Below are positions 1 through 11,308 of a stretch of DNA of 64,000 nucleotides, piece by piece. The notes under the pieces were generated by a model. It worked only from the letters and a program-made list of their open reading frames with translations. It was not told the DNA's origin and made no database searches. The position numbers and the translations under genes are program-made. The stretch lies in NCBI RefSeq assembly GCF_000143535.2, contig NC_037323.1, positions 620,001-684,000 of the forward strand. The letters are read 5' to 3'. Each line of letters opens with the position of its first letter. The first letter of the stretch is position 1. The DNA is from Botrytis cinerea B05.10 (lineage: Eukaryota > Ascomycota > Leotiomycetes > Helotiales > Sclerotiniaceae).

Positions 1-1291
1 CATTTCCTTCCAAAGCCTTTTGGAAAATTTTGCCGACTTCAGCACCCATAACTCTCTCAAGTGGTGCAGATTCCATGCCAACAACTGTAACATCATTATC
101 CTTAGCTGTAGCATTCGCAACTTCCATTCCGATAAACGAGCTTCCAATAATGACAATCTTCTTATTCTTCTCCCCAATAGCCGCCACAATACCCTTCACA
201 TGATGAATATCACGGAGGAGAAAGATATTGCCCAGCTCTTTGAAACCAGGCAAAGGTAAACTCTTTGGAGATCCACCAGAAGCCAACACCAACTTTGTAT
301 AGGGGAAACTATACATCGAGCACGTTAGTATCGTCTGATAATTGGGTACCTGTACATCTTGTCCATCATCTTGAATGGATGTTGTAAAATTTACGACTCC
401 AAATGCAACATCGTACCAAACATGAGAATACACTTACGAGCTACCATTCTTTGTTGCTACCTTCTTTCCCGAAAAGTCAACACTTGTAACAGTATCATTG
501 ACAGTTGTAATAGATCCGTCTTTGAACCAAGCTTCATCCCTCAAAGCAAGTTTTGATGCGTCATCAATGAGAGCTTTCGACAATTTTGTTCTATCGATTG
601 GTAAGTATCCTTCGTTGCTGATCATGGTAATTGATCCTTTGAAACCGGCTTCGCGAAGTGCTTCAAGCGTGCTGAGAGCGCCACTTCCACCGCCAACAAT
701 TACTACCTTTTCTGACCCGATTCCTCCGGTAATTCTGACGTTTGGTTTTCTGCGGCTACCCTTGATGGTCTCTTCCTCTCCTGTAACATACACCGAGCCA
801 TTCTTTTCGGACAACTCGAACGAAGGGAGGGCATCGAGAGCAGGGGCATTTTCGATATCTCCATTGCTGGCATTAAAACAAGCTATCGATGAAACGTTAG
901 CACATGTTCCTTTACATCTCCAAGATCACGAATATCTACCTCCGTGCCATGGGCATGTAATACGACCATCTCCAGTCAAAACACCGTTGACCAATGGAGC
1001 ACCATAATGTGTACATTTATGGCCTATAGCCGTAACTTTCCCGCCAACATTACACAATAGTACCTTTCCTCCTTCTACACCCTCTACTTCGATTTCTTTC
1101 TTCTCTCCAGGCTTCAGATCCAAGGAGCTGAGATCCTTGAGCTTATATTCTTGTGCCATTGTTAATTGTGTGGTTGTGAATTGCTTTGCGAAGTTGCTAT
1201 GTGGAACGTGGGGAACCAAAGAGCGGGAAATCAAAGCTTGTCGACCGAGGTGTCTGAAGGTTTTGGGTGCAAAGGATTTGAGAGAGTACAT
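1..1291 (-). CDS. Rieske-type AIF-like FAD/NAD(P)H oxidoreductase (AIFM3-like), 3' end outside window
   Basis: The model has exons at 940-1291, 438-882 and 308 down to the left edge, with introns 883-939 and 309-437; the protein continues outside the window. The N-terminal half is a Rieske [2Fe-2S] domain: the ligand pair C-T-H is followed by C-P-W-H-G, and splicing restores CPWHGACF, the usual family sequence. A pyridine nucleotide-disulfide oxidoreductase fold follows, with an FAD-binding GGGSGA motif and, in the last visible exon, a second nucleotide-binding region around IIGSSFIGME. The family is related to apoptosis-inducing factor and transfers electrons from NAD(P)H; its fungal substrate is not established. 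Starting at the ATG at 1291 gives an Arg/Ser-rich, acid-poor leader that looks mitochondrial. A second in-frame ATG at 1160 would start directly at the Rieske domain, so dual targeting is possible. The agmatinase lies upstream on the same strand. Confidence 0.88.
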
Positions 1292-1882
1292 GAAAAGAGA
1301 AATATTGGCAGATGGTTGAGATGAATGAGGAAGTACAAGAGAGGGGGATTCCAAGAGGTGGGTGGATATCAATCTGTGTTGTACTTATGGGTATTTGGCT
1401 GCCAATGTGGCATGATGATGTCGTCGATTCTTGATTCTCCATGGATGGTATTGGAGGAGTAAACTGCATGGTAATTCAGAGTCTTTCATTGGACGAGAGA
1501 GGAGCTTGAGCTCTCTCCCGGAATGTCGTCACTGCTTTTAGTGGGGTTGTTCGAGAAGCTTTCTGATCGTGCCGCTTCATTGGTGGAGTTATCGATAAGC
1601 CCAGCACTAGTACAGTTTGAGGCTTAGTTGTTTTCTTGTCTTAATAAGCATGTAGGGAGGGAGGGATTTGCTTTTGGCCCATCTAGATCTACGATGTGTA
1701 CTTCGTATTGTTCGGAGGAGAAGTTGAGATTTTGATACTGCGTCTAGGATAATGAAGACAGCCTATCATCTAAGGTTACGACTTCATCGATAAATAAATA
1801 CTACTGTCTATCCACCTCGATTTGATATAATCTTTGTCATTAGCCCGCCTGCCTGCCTGCCCAATTTTGAGAGCGCTGCGGA
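1292..1882. other. Intergenic region between two minus-strand genes
   Basis: About 590 bases hold the 5' region of the AIF-like gene and the 3' flank of the agmatinase gene. There is a short GCCTGCCTGCCTGCC tetranucleotide run near 1845-1860 and AT-rich sequence around 1785-1835. I see no coding feature. Confidence 0.6.
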
Positions 1883-3282
1883 CTATGTCGACTTTCTAGG
1901 TACCACCGGGACATTTACCATCCATTGAAGGATTTCATAAATGATCTCTCCAACAGCAATGCCAGTAGTTTCAGCTGAATTGTCATAAATTGGAGTGAAT
2001 TCCACGACATCTGATCCTACAATCTTCAGCCCTGCTTCTGATAACCCACCAATGATTTGCAACAACTGTGTTTTGAATATTAGTCCATGTGAAAGCGTCC
2101 CCTGGGGTTGGAAAATACCTCTCGTGTTGTCCATCCACCAGGCTCGATTGTTCCAGTTGCAGGTGCATAAGCTGGATCTAATACATCAATATCTACACTC
2201 AAATACACATACTCATCGCCCACGCGTTCAACGATCTTTCGAACCACTTCCTTGATGCCAAGCTTGTCGAGCTCTCTTGCTCGAATATATGTAAACCCGC
2301 ATCTTAGATCGTTGTTCAGATCAAAATGTTGATCCATAAGTGGACACCGTGTTCCTAGATGCATGTTGCTATGATTTGACAAAAGCCCTTCCTCATGAGC
2401 AATGTGCAACATGGTTCCATGGTTGACATCGGTGTACTTCGATAGTCCCCCACCAAGCTGTACTGGATCCCATGTATCAAGATGGGAGTCAAAGTGCAAA
2501 ACGGCAACACGTCCCCATGTTGAGTGGAGAGCTCGGAGAATAGGTAAAGCTGAACACAGTTCAATATCCAAGAGCATTGATTAAGCCACGCATGATCAAG
2601 AAAACTTACTAATGGTATGATCGCCACCTATGCTAATGGCCCGTATAGCCTTGCCATCGGTATCATTCTTTGGACTTCGCGAGTTGATTGATTTCATGCC
2701 ATTCTCGAGTTGTTTCAAAGCCAAATGCTTATCAAACGGCGTATTCGAAATGTCTCCACAATCGACCACAGTGGCCCAGTCGCGGAAAGGATTCACGTTA
2801 TTTTCAATACTAATGACAGTCAGAGTTTTCATCCTGATAGCCTATTTGGATGACCAGACTTGCCTCCACCCAAACCCCGGAGACATCCTTCTCGCCCCTT
2901 GCCGTGCAGCATTCGGACCAAATCTCGCACCGGGTCTATATGTGACTCCTAGATCAAATGGATGGCCTACGATTGCCACATCGAATGTTCCGTCATTCTC
3001 GGGATCGAAACAGTCCACAGCAGGTAGATGTGCAAATGTTCCGCCTGCGTTGGATATTAAATCATCCTCCTCAAAAGTTCGCCATTCAAATGTTGGCTTT
3101 AATCCAACTGGATGTTCTAGCTCGGAGACCCCATTCTCATAGGGGGCAAAAATAGATGAGGCGACGAAATTTTGATGTTGGTTATTCGTAAGTTTTAGTG
3201 GTCGCTGATATGGCCCTGAAGGAGCGATGGTCGTGATTGCAGCGGGTAGGAATGTTAAAAATGGGATGAGAGAATGAAACAT
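1883..3282 (-). CDS. Agmatinase / ureohydrolase-family protein with signal-like N-terminus
   Basis: Exons are 2864-3282, 2610-2809, 2119-2549 and 1883-2065, giving 410 residues. Ureohydrolases cleave the guanidino group of agmatine to give putrescine and urea. The binuclear Mn ligands are all visible: GGDHT, restored across the second intron as GGDHTITLP; the HFDSHLD motif; and SVDIDVLDP followed by ATGTIEPGG. The RPGARFGPNAAR stretch is characteristic of agmatinases rather than arginases. The first 20 residues are hydrophobic, like a secretory signal, as in several fungal agmatinase-like proteins, so export or endomembrane location is inferred. The first intron (2810-2863) appears to begin with GCAAGT rather than GT; only that donor restores FGW-SIENNVNPFRDW in frame. 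The exact substrate is not proven, because related guanidino hydrolases share these motifs. Confidence 0.9.
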
Positions 3283-4162
3283 TGTGATAACTAATCCATC
3301 TCTGATCTAATAGTTAGGGAAATCCTCCATTATGTATGCTCGTACCAAGACTTCTTATCGACATTGATATACATCTGTGATAAATGTTATGTATTAATCT
3401 TTGAAGATCCCGATGTCTTGGTGCTCGGACAACTCATGGTTGATCTAGATTCGGGAAGTCCATGCGAACCCCGCTATTTTACTAACAGACGGCTACTCTG
3501 TAGACCTTATCGTCGTCACCTGTCCATCTGACGTACTTACAATATCAAAAGTCTATCCTCTTATTCGATTTTGTCATAAGAGTCATATATTGGGGCAGTA
3601 TGTAGGCCGCGCCTTCTATCTGTCCAAATATTGCAATTTGTCTTGGGTCTCCGAATACTCGGTGAGGCAATGAGGCTTTGAGCTTACAATGATTAGTCAT
3701 GCATCCAGGTAATCCTGACCTTTTGCTCGACCTCGGACGAGTGCCGACATCAGCCACTCTTCACAGATTGGACGTCTGATCACAACGATTGTATGCCTAA
3801 AGATACACCATGCAATATACTCAGCAATGATTAGTATTATTGGGCTACGTAAAATTAAATCGGTCATTGTCGCGCGGTGAGACCAAGAGAATCCTCAGCC
3901 GCTGAACATGGGACGTAAGCGCCAACAGCGGTTGGGCAGTTCGAATTTCAGGTGGGGTTGACGAGATTCTCTAATATGATATAAGGAAGTTCTGCTTCTA
4001 ATTCTGCTATTTCTCGATTTCTTCTTCAATCATCTCACCCCGTTGTTACCATTGTGTAAATCGGTTTATCTTCATTATTCACTGGATATTCAATCGAACG
4101 AGCCCATCGGTTGTACATAAGTATCGTACAATCGGTAAGTAGCTGATCTTGGGCACTTAAAT
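3283..4162. other. Divergent intergenic region (agmatinase / calpain)
   Basis: About 880 bases lie between two divergently transcribed genes and so carry both promoters. The segment just upstream of the calpain ATG is pyrimidine-rich (about 4000-4110), as is common before fungal starts. A 70-codon open frame at 3545-3757 resembles nothing I know and is not called. Confidence 0.55.
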
Positions 4163-7100
4163 ATGGCTGTACCACCATCCCCAGGGCTAGGAAAGCTCAA
4201 CAAGAGATTCAACAAGATGGCTTCACCTTTACCCCCTTCACCCCCTTCCTGCGACTCTAGCGACGATGATTCTTCCGAGGACGAGTCTCAAATGTTTCTT
4301 AAACAAGGACCAGGAGGTAACATTGTTTTCGTTCCAGCACCAGATGTTAAGAAGACCAAGCACATATCCCCTCAGGATGCCATAGATGAATTCTGGGCCA
4401 AATTCAAGAGCAAGACGCCAGGAAAAGGTATATATAAAGCATTCACTCTCAAATTTCTAACAAGAATGCTAATATATGTTTGGAATCTAGCATCTACCGT
4501 TCTGCCCAAGAACCTTTACACAACAAAAGCCGGGCAGAGGGCATCAAAACCAGTTACAAGAGGCAAAAATGCCGTTGCATCCTATGAAGAAGCGGCAGCA
4601 CTTTGCAAAGCCAAAGTTGCGAAAATTGTCAAAGAGTGTCGTCGAGTAAACCAAAAATATCGTGACCCACATTTCGACATTGAGTTTGATTTAAAATGGG
4701 GCAAAGGCGATTGTCTCCAAATGCTCGAGAACACAAGTGAAAGATTAACGCCAACATTCCGTCCTGGGTCTGTCAAAAGAGTTGGAGACATATTCGACAA
4801 TCCTCAGTTCTATGTCAACCAAGCAAGCGCAAATGACATTAGACAAGGCCGTGATGGTGATTGTTGGTTTATGGCAGCTCTCTGCACGTTGGGAAATAAG
4901 CCTGGTTTGATTGAGAAAGTCTGTGTTGCCAGAGATGAAGAGATTGGTGTGTATGGATTTGTCTTCCATCGTGATGGAGAGTGGAGATCAGAGATTATTG
5001 ATGACAAGCTTTATTTGACGAAGCCTGATTACGATGAAAGTTGGATTGAACGTAATCTCATCGAAGATCGCCAGCGTATCAACTCCGAAGAGGATTACCG
5101 TAAAATTTATCAGAGCAACTCTGGTGCTTTGTATTTCGCGCAGTGTGAAGATCCAAACGAGACTTGGTTACCGTTGCTTGAGAAGGCATATGCAAAAGCT
5201 CACGGAGTAAGTATTTCCATTAAGAATTCATACAGTATACGCTGACATTTCAAAGGATTACGCCGCTATTGAAGGAGGTCATACTGGTGAAGGGCTCGAG
5301 GATCTTACTGGTGGTGTCACAACCGAAGTTTTCAGCACAGACATTCTCGATAAGGAATATTTCTGGAAGGAGGAGTTGCTTAAGGTCAATAAAGACTTCC
5401 TCTTTGGTTGTGCTGCCGGTATCTTCTGGGGTCGTGGTTCTAGAAAAGGTATATATGAAGGTCATGCATATTCAATCCTACGAGCGGTAGAGATGGACGG
5501 GCAACGACTTGTCTTGTTGAGGAATCCCTGGGGTGAGGGTGAATGGAAGGGTGCATGGAGTAAGTTTAATGTCTCATTCATGCAAATCATATTTTTATTA
5601 ACCTATGATAGGTGATGGAAGCAAAGAATGGACACCAGAATGGATGAAAAAACTCGAGCATCGATTTGGGGATGATGGTTCATTCTGGATGTCTTATGAT
5701 GATCTTCTCAAAAAGTTTCAAACATTTGATCGTACAAGATTATTCACCGATGAATGGAAAGTCACTCAGTCATGGGCGTCTATGGAAGTTCCATGGACTG
5801 TCAATTATCATGATACAAAATTCTCCTTCACTCTTGATAACGCAGCGCCTGTCATGATTGTCCTCTCTCAACTCGATGGTCGTTACTTCTGTGGACTCGA
5901 AGGACAATACCGGTTCGAATTATCATTCCGTATCCACAAAGCTGGTGAAGAAGATTATATTGTTCGAAGTCATGGTAACTATTGGATGCGTCGATCCGTC
6001 ACTGCCGAATTGGAACTGCCAGCCGGCGAATATGACGTCTTAATGAAAGTTAAAGCTTTCAAAGACGGTAGTTCTTTACCAGTCGAAGATGTTGTTCGCA
6101 ACAATGCCAAAAGACGCCGTGATAAACTTTCTCGAATTGGTCTATCTTACGATCTAGCTCATGCCAAGGGAATTGTTAAAGAGACTCCCGAGGAAAAGAA
6201 AGCTAGAAAAGAAGCAGAGGAAAAGAGGAAGGACAAGGCGAGAAAAGAAGTTAAAGAGCGATTGATGAAGGAAAAGAAGAAGAGGGTTCATAATGATAAT
6301 AAGGAGAAACGGAAACTTCAAGAACAGAAAATCAAACGTATGGCGAAGGCAAAGACTAAGAAAGCTAAGAAGGCCGCCAAAGAAGCAGCTTTAAAAGCTG
6401 TTGAGGAAGAGGCCAAAAAAGCAGCTGAAGATATTGCCAAGGTCATTGCAGAGCGAACTGCAAAAGACGCTAGTGATAAAGATTCAAAGACCAACGAGAA
6501 GGCTGTGGAAGTCAAATCCATCGAAATTGAATTTAAAGATGGCGAGAATATTTCGACTAGTGATACCTCATCTGATAAACCATCAGAGACTGAGAAGCCA
6601 GCGATGATATCTAGAGCGACGTCAGAGGCGCCTGAAAACTCAACATCCAGGCCAGCCAATGCGGTGACGGGGACTAATTCAAGCGACGACAAAGTCATCC
6701 AAGTCAAAGCGATAAACGTTGATGTCAAATCAACTACAGTCACCTCACAATCAGCACCTGCTCTTACAAGTCTATCAACTCAAACTCCACCCAAAGCCCC
6801 CGTCGACGACGATGATGACTCTGATCTTGAATCCATTTGTTCCGACATCTCTGACATAACCGTCGGCGTTCTAGACGATGTGCTTGAAACCGAAGCTAAA
6901 GCAGCTCCTCTCCCTTCACCAATCAAAGGCGAAGAAGAAGAAGAAGAAGATGAGTTCGAGAAGGATCCTTGGAATGCAGTTTTGGTATTGGGTCTTAGAG
7001 TTTATAGCAAGGAGAGTGCTGTGACGGTACAAGTCAAGAGGGAGAGGAAATGGGAGGAACCACAGAAGAAAAAGAAGAATAGAGATATTATGGGAGAAGA

Positions 7101-7566
7101 GATCAGTAGTGATGAGGAAGAGGAGGAGAATCCAATGGAAATTGGAGAGAAGAAATTGGATGTGGATGATTCGGCGGCTGATGCGGCAGATCAGGCAGTG
7201 GAAGGGGCGGTGGATAGTCCGATTGTGGAGAAGGTGGATCCGATCGTTGAAAAAGGAAAAGGGAAGGGCAAGGAAGAGGAGAAGAATGATGAGGGCAAAA
7301 GAAAAGAAGAGGACACTTCCACCATTGAGGCCGAGACCGACAAAACGAAATCAGGAACTGCAATCCAGGAAGTAGAAACAGAGACCAAAAACATTAGCGA
7401 AACCAAAGTCGAGGATTCTGTTACTGGCTCTACTGTCAAAGTGGAAGTAGAAGTTGAGGTCGAAGTTAGCACCAAGGAAGAAAGTAAGAAAGAAGAGACG
7501 GAACAGGAACAGGAAACTATTAGTGAGAAGGATAGCGAGGAGAGTTCTTCGGTTGTTATGGTTTAA
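4163..7566 (+). CDS. Calpain-family (C2) cysteine protease with long charged C-terminal tail
   Basis: Exons are 4163-4427, 4491-5206, 5256-5559 and 5612-7566, giving 1,079 residues. Calpains are papain-fold intracellular cysteine proteases, usually Ca-dependent. The catalytic triad is intact: Cys213 in GRDGDCWFMAAL, His397 in EGHAYSIL, and Asn417 in RNPWGEGEWKGAWS, the last motif restored by splicing. A domain-III-like region follows (about residues 440-600). The last ~470 residues are low-complexity, first Lys/Glu/Ala-rich and probably helical, then acidic with Glu/Val repeats. The GDCWFMAAL active site and absence of an obvious N-terminal MIT domain argue against PalB/Rim13, the pH-signalling calpain of fungi. 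The first intron is 63 nt and contains no in-frame stop, so retention would insert 21 residues instead of truncating the protein. Confidence 0.92.
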
Positions 7567-9335
7567 GTATTTTTGGGTTGGAATGGTGCGGACTAGGCTT
7601 GATGGTGAGCTTTTGGGTGGGGTCACTGGATAGGACTGGTCTATTTGCTTTTAATAATTCTCCTCTTTCTTATTGGTGTGCTGGTGTGTTTATTTGGGAT
7701 CTGGACGGGTTAATGGATAATTTCACAAATAGGTGTTAGGAATTGGCGGGCCCAAAACTCCTCTCTTTCATATTGGTGCTTTTGGGATGGAGGAATGGAT
7801 TGATAGATCCATTCACTAGATTGCTTGGTAGCTCGATAGTAGGTACTGGTAGATAGATATGCAGAATGATGTGCGTTGATCTAATAATTCGGTCTATTCC
7901 TGACCTGATTTGATGTGGGCTGATTTGATTTTTGGACTGTGAGTTCTCAATTGTAGTGACTTGGTTTTCAATGTGTGTTAATTTTATGAGATATTATTAT
8001 CCTCGAATTTAAATCAGACTCATAGAAGTCCAAACACCTAATCTCGTCTTCGTATGTAAATGACTATGCCCATCCCCCGCAATGAGAACCGAACAGAAAC
8101 CTAGTACTATTAAATATCAGCATCTGTCTTTACTAGCCACTTCTTACTAGATGCCAATTATGGTCAACAAGTGGATATGACACAGGATCCCAATTTGTCT
8201 AGATCCCTTCATCTGCTCGTGCTGTCAGGGAATATACAACTCCGCGGCCAAGGAAACCAGGTAACTCTTGTTGTTTACCATCTTGTGGTATGTGCATCTA
8301 ACTTCAAATATGCACACTTTCTGACAGCATACATACCCAGGCAGAAATATCCATCACATCCTCTCCATAAAGCTTATTTCAACCTCTTTCTATGTGCCCT
8401 TCATGTTTCATTACACAATCCTGGAATCCGAGAAACTATCATGTAAAGAAATCCACTTCCTGCTCAAAAAACTGGAGATGGGGATTTATTGCCGAGCTGA
8501 TTGTCGATGAAGGGCGTGCCGCACGCCGAGACCCACTTATTGGTGAGAATGACTAAGATGAGCTTTTTGGGAAGATGTTACTTCTTTCTTTTGAGTTTCG
8601 TAGATATTTCTGATTCTGTTTGTTTTTGGTTTTGTTGATGTTTTTTTCTGTTTTGAGTACATGTTTCTGCATGGTTGATGATATTTAAATTGAATTGGTA
8701 ATCTGAGATTGGAGTCGTGGATGTCATAATGAAAGTGTTTGGATATCCAAGGTCGTAACCAAGACTTGGACGGCTCTCTCAGCACGCATCTTCATCCACA
8801 ATTGAGGAATTGGACTGAGGTTTCTACGGCGTATAAGTAAGTCATCTTGCAAAATGGAAGAGGACGATTCTGACTCACACTTCTGAAGGTTGATAATATA
8901 ATTTTGCTCAACGTAGCGTTGCTGTTATGAACTTCTTCACGCCTTGACTCCAAGTTTTTATCACACCTTTCGCTTACACCAAAGAACTCAATAATAGCAT
9001 TCGTTCCTTCAACGACTCAACAACAAAATTATCAAGCAATTTGACTGAGGAGAATGGTGAATGAATACAACGATGAGATGATATGGGCCCTCAAAACACA
9101 ATGTCAGGGCAGAAACGTTTCTATTATCAAGCCTCATCAATCATACACCACCATAAAATCAACACCTCACGCATCAAAAACAATAGGGATCTGAATTTGA
9201 AAGTCTTCCTTAATTACCAGGATATCTTTGGGGTATGTAGCTAGATCTTAACGAATGAGATCCGAGCCCAAATGGGTATATGATCCACCAAACAAAGTAC
9301 ACGAAGTGTAAAACAAACTACGGACGAATCCTCCT
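7567..9335. other. Convergent intergenic region
   Basis: About 1.8 kb lie between the 3' ends of the calpain and permease genes. It is AT-rich with T-runs (8580-8660) and should hold both 3' UTRs. Open frames such as 8171-8446 lack any recognisable motif. I see no gene, repeat or RNA structure here. Confidence 0.55.
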
Positions 9336-11308
9336 CTACGCAATCCAGAACCAGATCTTCTCCCAGATGTTTCTTGGTTTTTGATCTGGCCATTGTCCAT
9401 CCTCTGCATCCAAGGCTGCCTTACCAGTGTAGATATCGGCATCGGCTGAAGGGATCCATTTGGTGCGCTTGAAAATCTTCCAGAATCCGTAAAGCAAAAA
9501 GAAGATTGGAATTCCAATGTATGCGGTGAGGAAACCTGAAAAAGTTAGGATAAGTCTCATAAAGTTCAGTGCAAATACTTACTGGTAACATCCCAGTGAG
9601 AGTGGTTCTCACCAACGAAGACATCAAATCCATTGAACAGAATGATCATGACGAAGAAACCCAAAGAGATCCAGGCTGTGTATGGCTGGAATCTACTCTT
9701 GAAGACAAGGGTGTTTCTATCGACCCCTTGAGCTGCCAACGCGCTGTGAAATTTGATGTAGGCGACACAAATGGAGCACCAGGTGAAAAGCGAGGCAATG
9801 GTAGTCAAATTTTGAAACCACGTGAAAGCTGTCGCAGCACCACCGGAACCAACTGACAAAAATGTGATGAGCGAGATAGAAGCTGTGCACAAAACAGCCC
9901 AGTATGGAACACCTGTCTTGCTGCATCGGAGAAGGAATTTTGGAGCTTGTTTGTTCTGGGCAAGGGCGAACAAGTAACGAGATCCGGTATACAAAAAGGC
10001 ATTGGCGGATGAAGTAGCGGAAGTTAAGATAACTGCGTTGATAATCGATGGCAATATTGGAATACCGGCGTTTTGGATACCAATAACCCATGGTGATTGA
10101 GCAGCACCTGCGGCACCATCATCTTGAGCCTTGAGCAAATGTTCATCGCTGGAGGAAACAAGAACACCAATAGCCAATGATCCAAGAACATAAAAGAACA
10201 AAATTCTCCAGAAAACTCTGCGGACAGCCTTTGGGATGTTCTTGCGTGGATTCTCGGCTTCGCCAGCGGCTACAGCGACTAACTCAACACCACCATACGA
10301 GAAGGCGGCGTTGACGAGAGTCGAGAAGAGACCCAGGAATCGACCTGTATCCCCAGTGGAGTCGTATTGCAACATGAACTGTCCATGTTTCCAGTAACGG
10401 AAACCCAGGCGATCATGCTTAGGGTTTCCTCCGAGATCTACAATAAATGCCATGATCAAAAGTCCCACAATTGTAATGATTTTGATGCTGGAAAAGATAA
10501 ACTCGGCCTCTCCATAGATGGACACGGCGAATATGTTGAGGCAGATAACGAGAACGATAATTAAACTAATCCATGCGGCGACATTGATATGCACTGCTCC
10601 CGGCCAGTATTGAATGACGACAGCAGCAGCTGAAATTTCCGCACACAGGGTAATCGCGGCAGAATACCAGTTCTATTTGGTCACCAAGATCAGCATGAAC
10701 TCATGAACTCAGGTGCCGAGCAAATGATCCTAGGCTTGTATATTTCCAATACCCCAGCGCGGAGTTGCATCATAAATATATGAGACATAGTGAATCAACT
10801 TACATTCCATCCGACAGCAAATCCAAGCGCATCATCAACATAACGGGCAGCAAATTGTGGGATAGCTCCAGGCAGAGGTAGCCATGTAGCCATCTCACCC
10901 AAGCACTGCATCATGGCAAAGATGGCAATACCGGTGATACTATAACCTAAGAGCATCGAGAGAGGGCCGGCTCTTGTAAGAGCACTTCCAATACCCAAAA
11001 AGAGACCGGTACCAATAGTACCACCAAGCGCAATGAATTGAATATGTCTCGATTTCAATCTATATGTAAAGTTACAGTTAGATTTCATTGGTCATGAATT
11101 ATTGGATTAGATATGATGAGCCTTACCCTCGAGAAACGTAACCATATTCTTCAGCAGTTTCAATGTTTCCATAAAGCTCACCGGCTTCTTGCAAACCAGC
11201 AGACTTTGTTGCATGACCAGTAACAGGGTCGACATATTGAGCACGAGCATGGTTCCCGTTATAATCAGGCGACGAGGACTCGTCGACGTTGTAATGTTCC
11301 TTCTCCAT
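9336..11308 (-). CDS. Amino acid permease (fungal YAT family, APC superfamily)
   Basis: Exons are 11127-11308, 10804-11059, 9583-10672 and 9336-9535, giving 575 residues. It is a plasma-membrane proton-coupled amino acid transporter. The first transmembrane segment holds the family signature GGTIGTGLFLGIG after the conserved LKSRHIQFIALGG, which is restored across the first intron. Later hallmarks are GEMATWLPLPG, AFSYGGVELVAVAAGEAENPRKNIPKA and SANAFLYTGSRYLFALA; about 12 membrane segments are visible. The cytosolic N-terminus (~60 residues) is hydrophilic and the C-terminus ends in an aromatic EKIWFWIA tail like those of Dip5-type permeases, so an acidic/dicarboxylic substrate is possible but not established. 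The ATG at 11308 is the first in frame; the open frame further upstream starts with TTG. Confidence 0.93.

Noticed and set aside
4163..7566. Assignment of the calpain to PalB/Rim13
   Set aside because: The active-site context and lack of an N-terminal MIT-like region do not fit that family.
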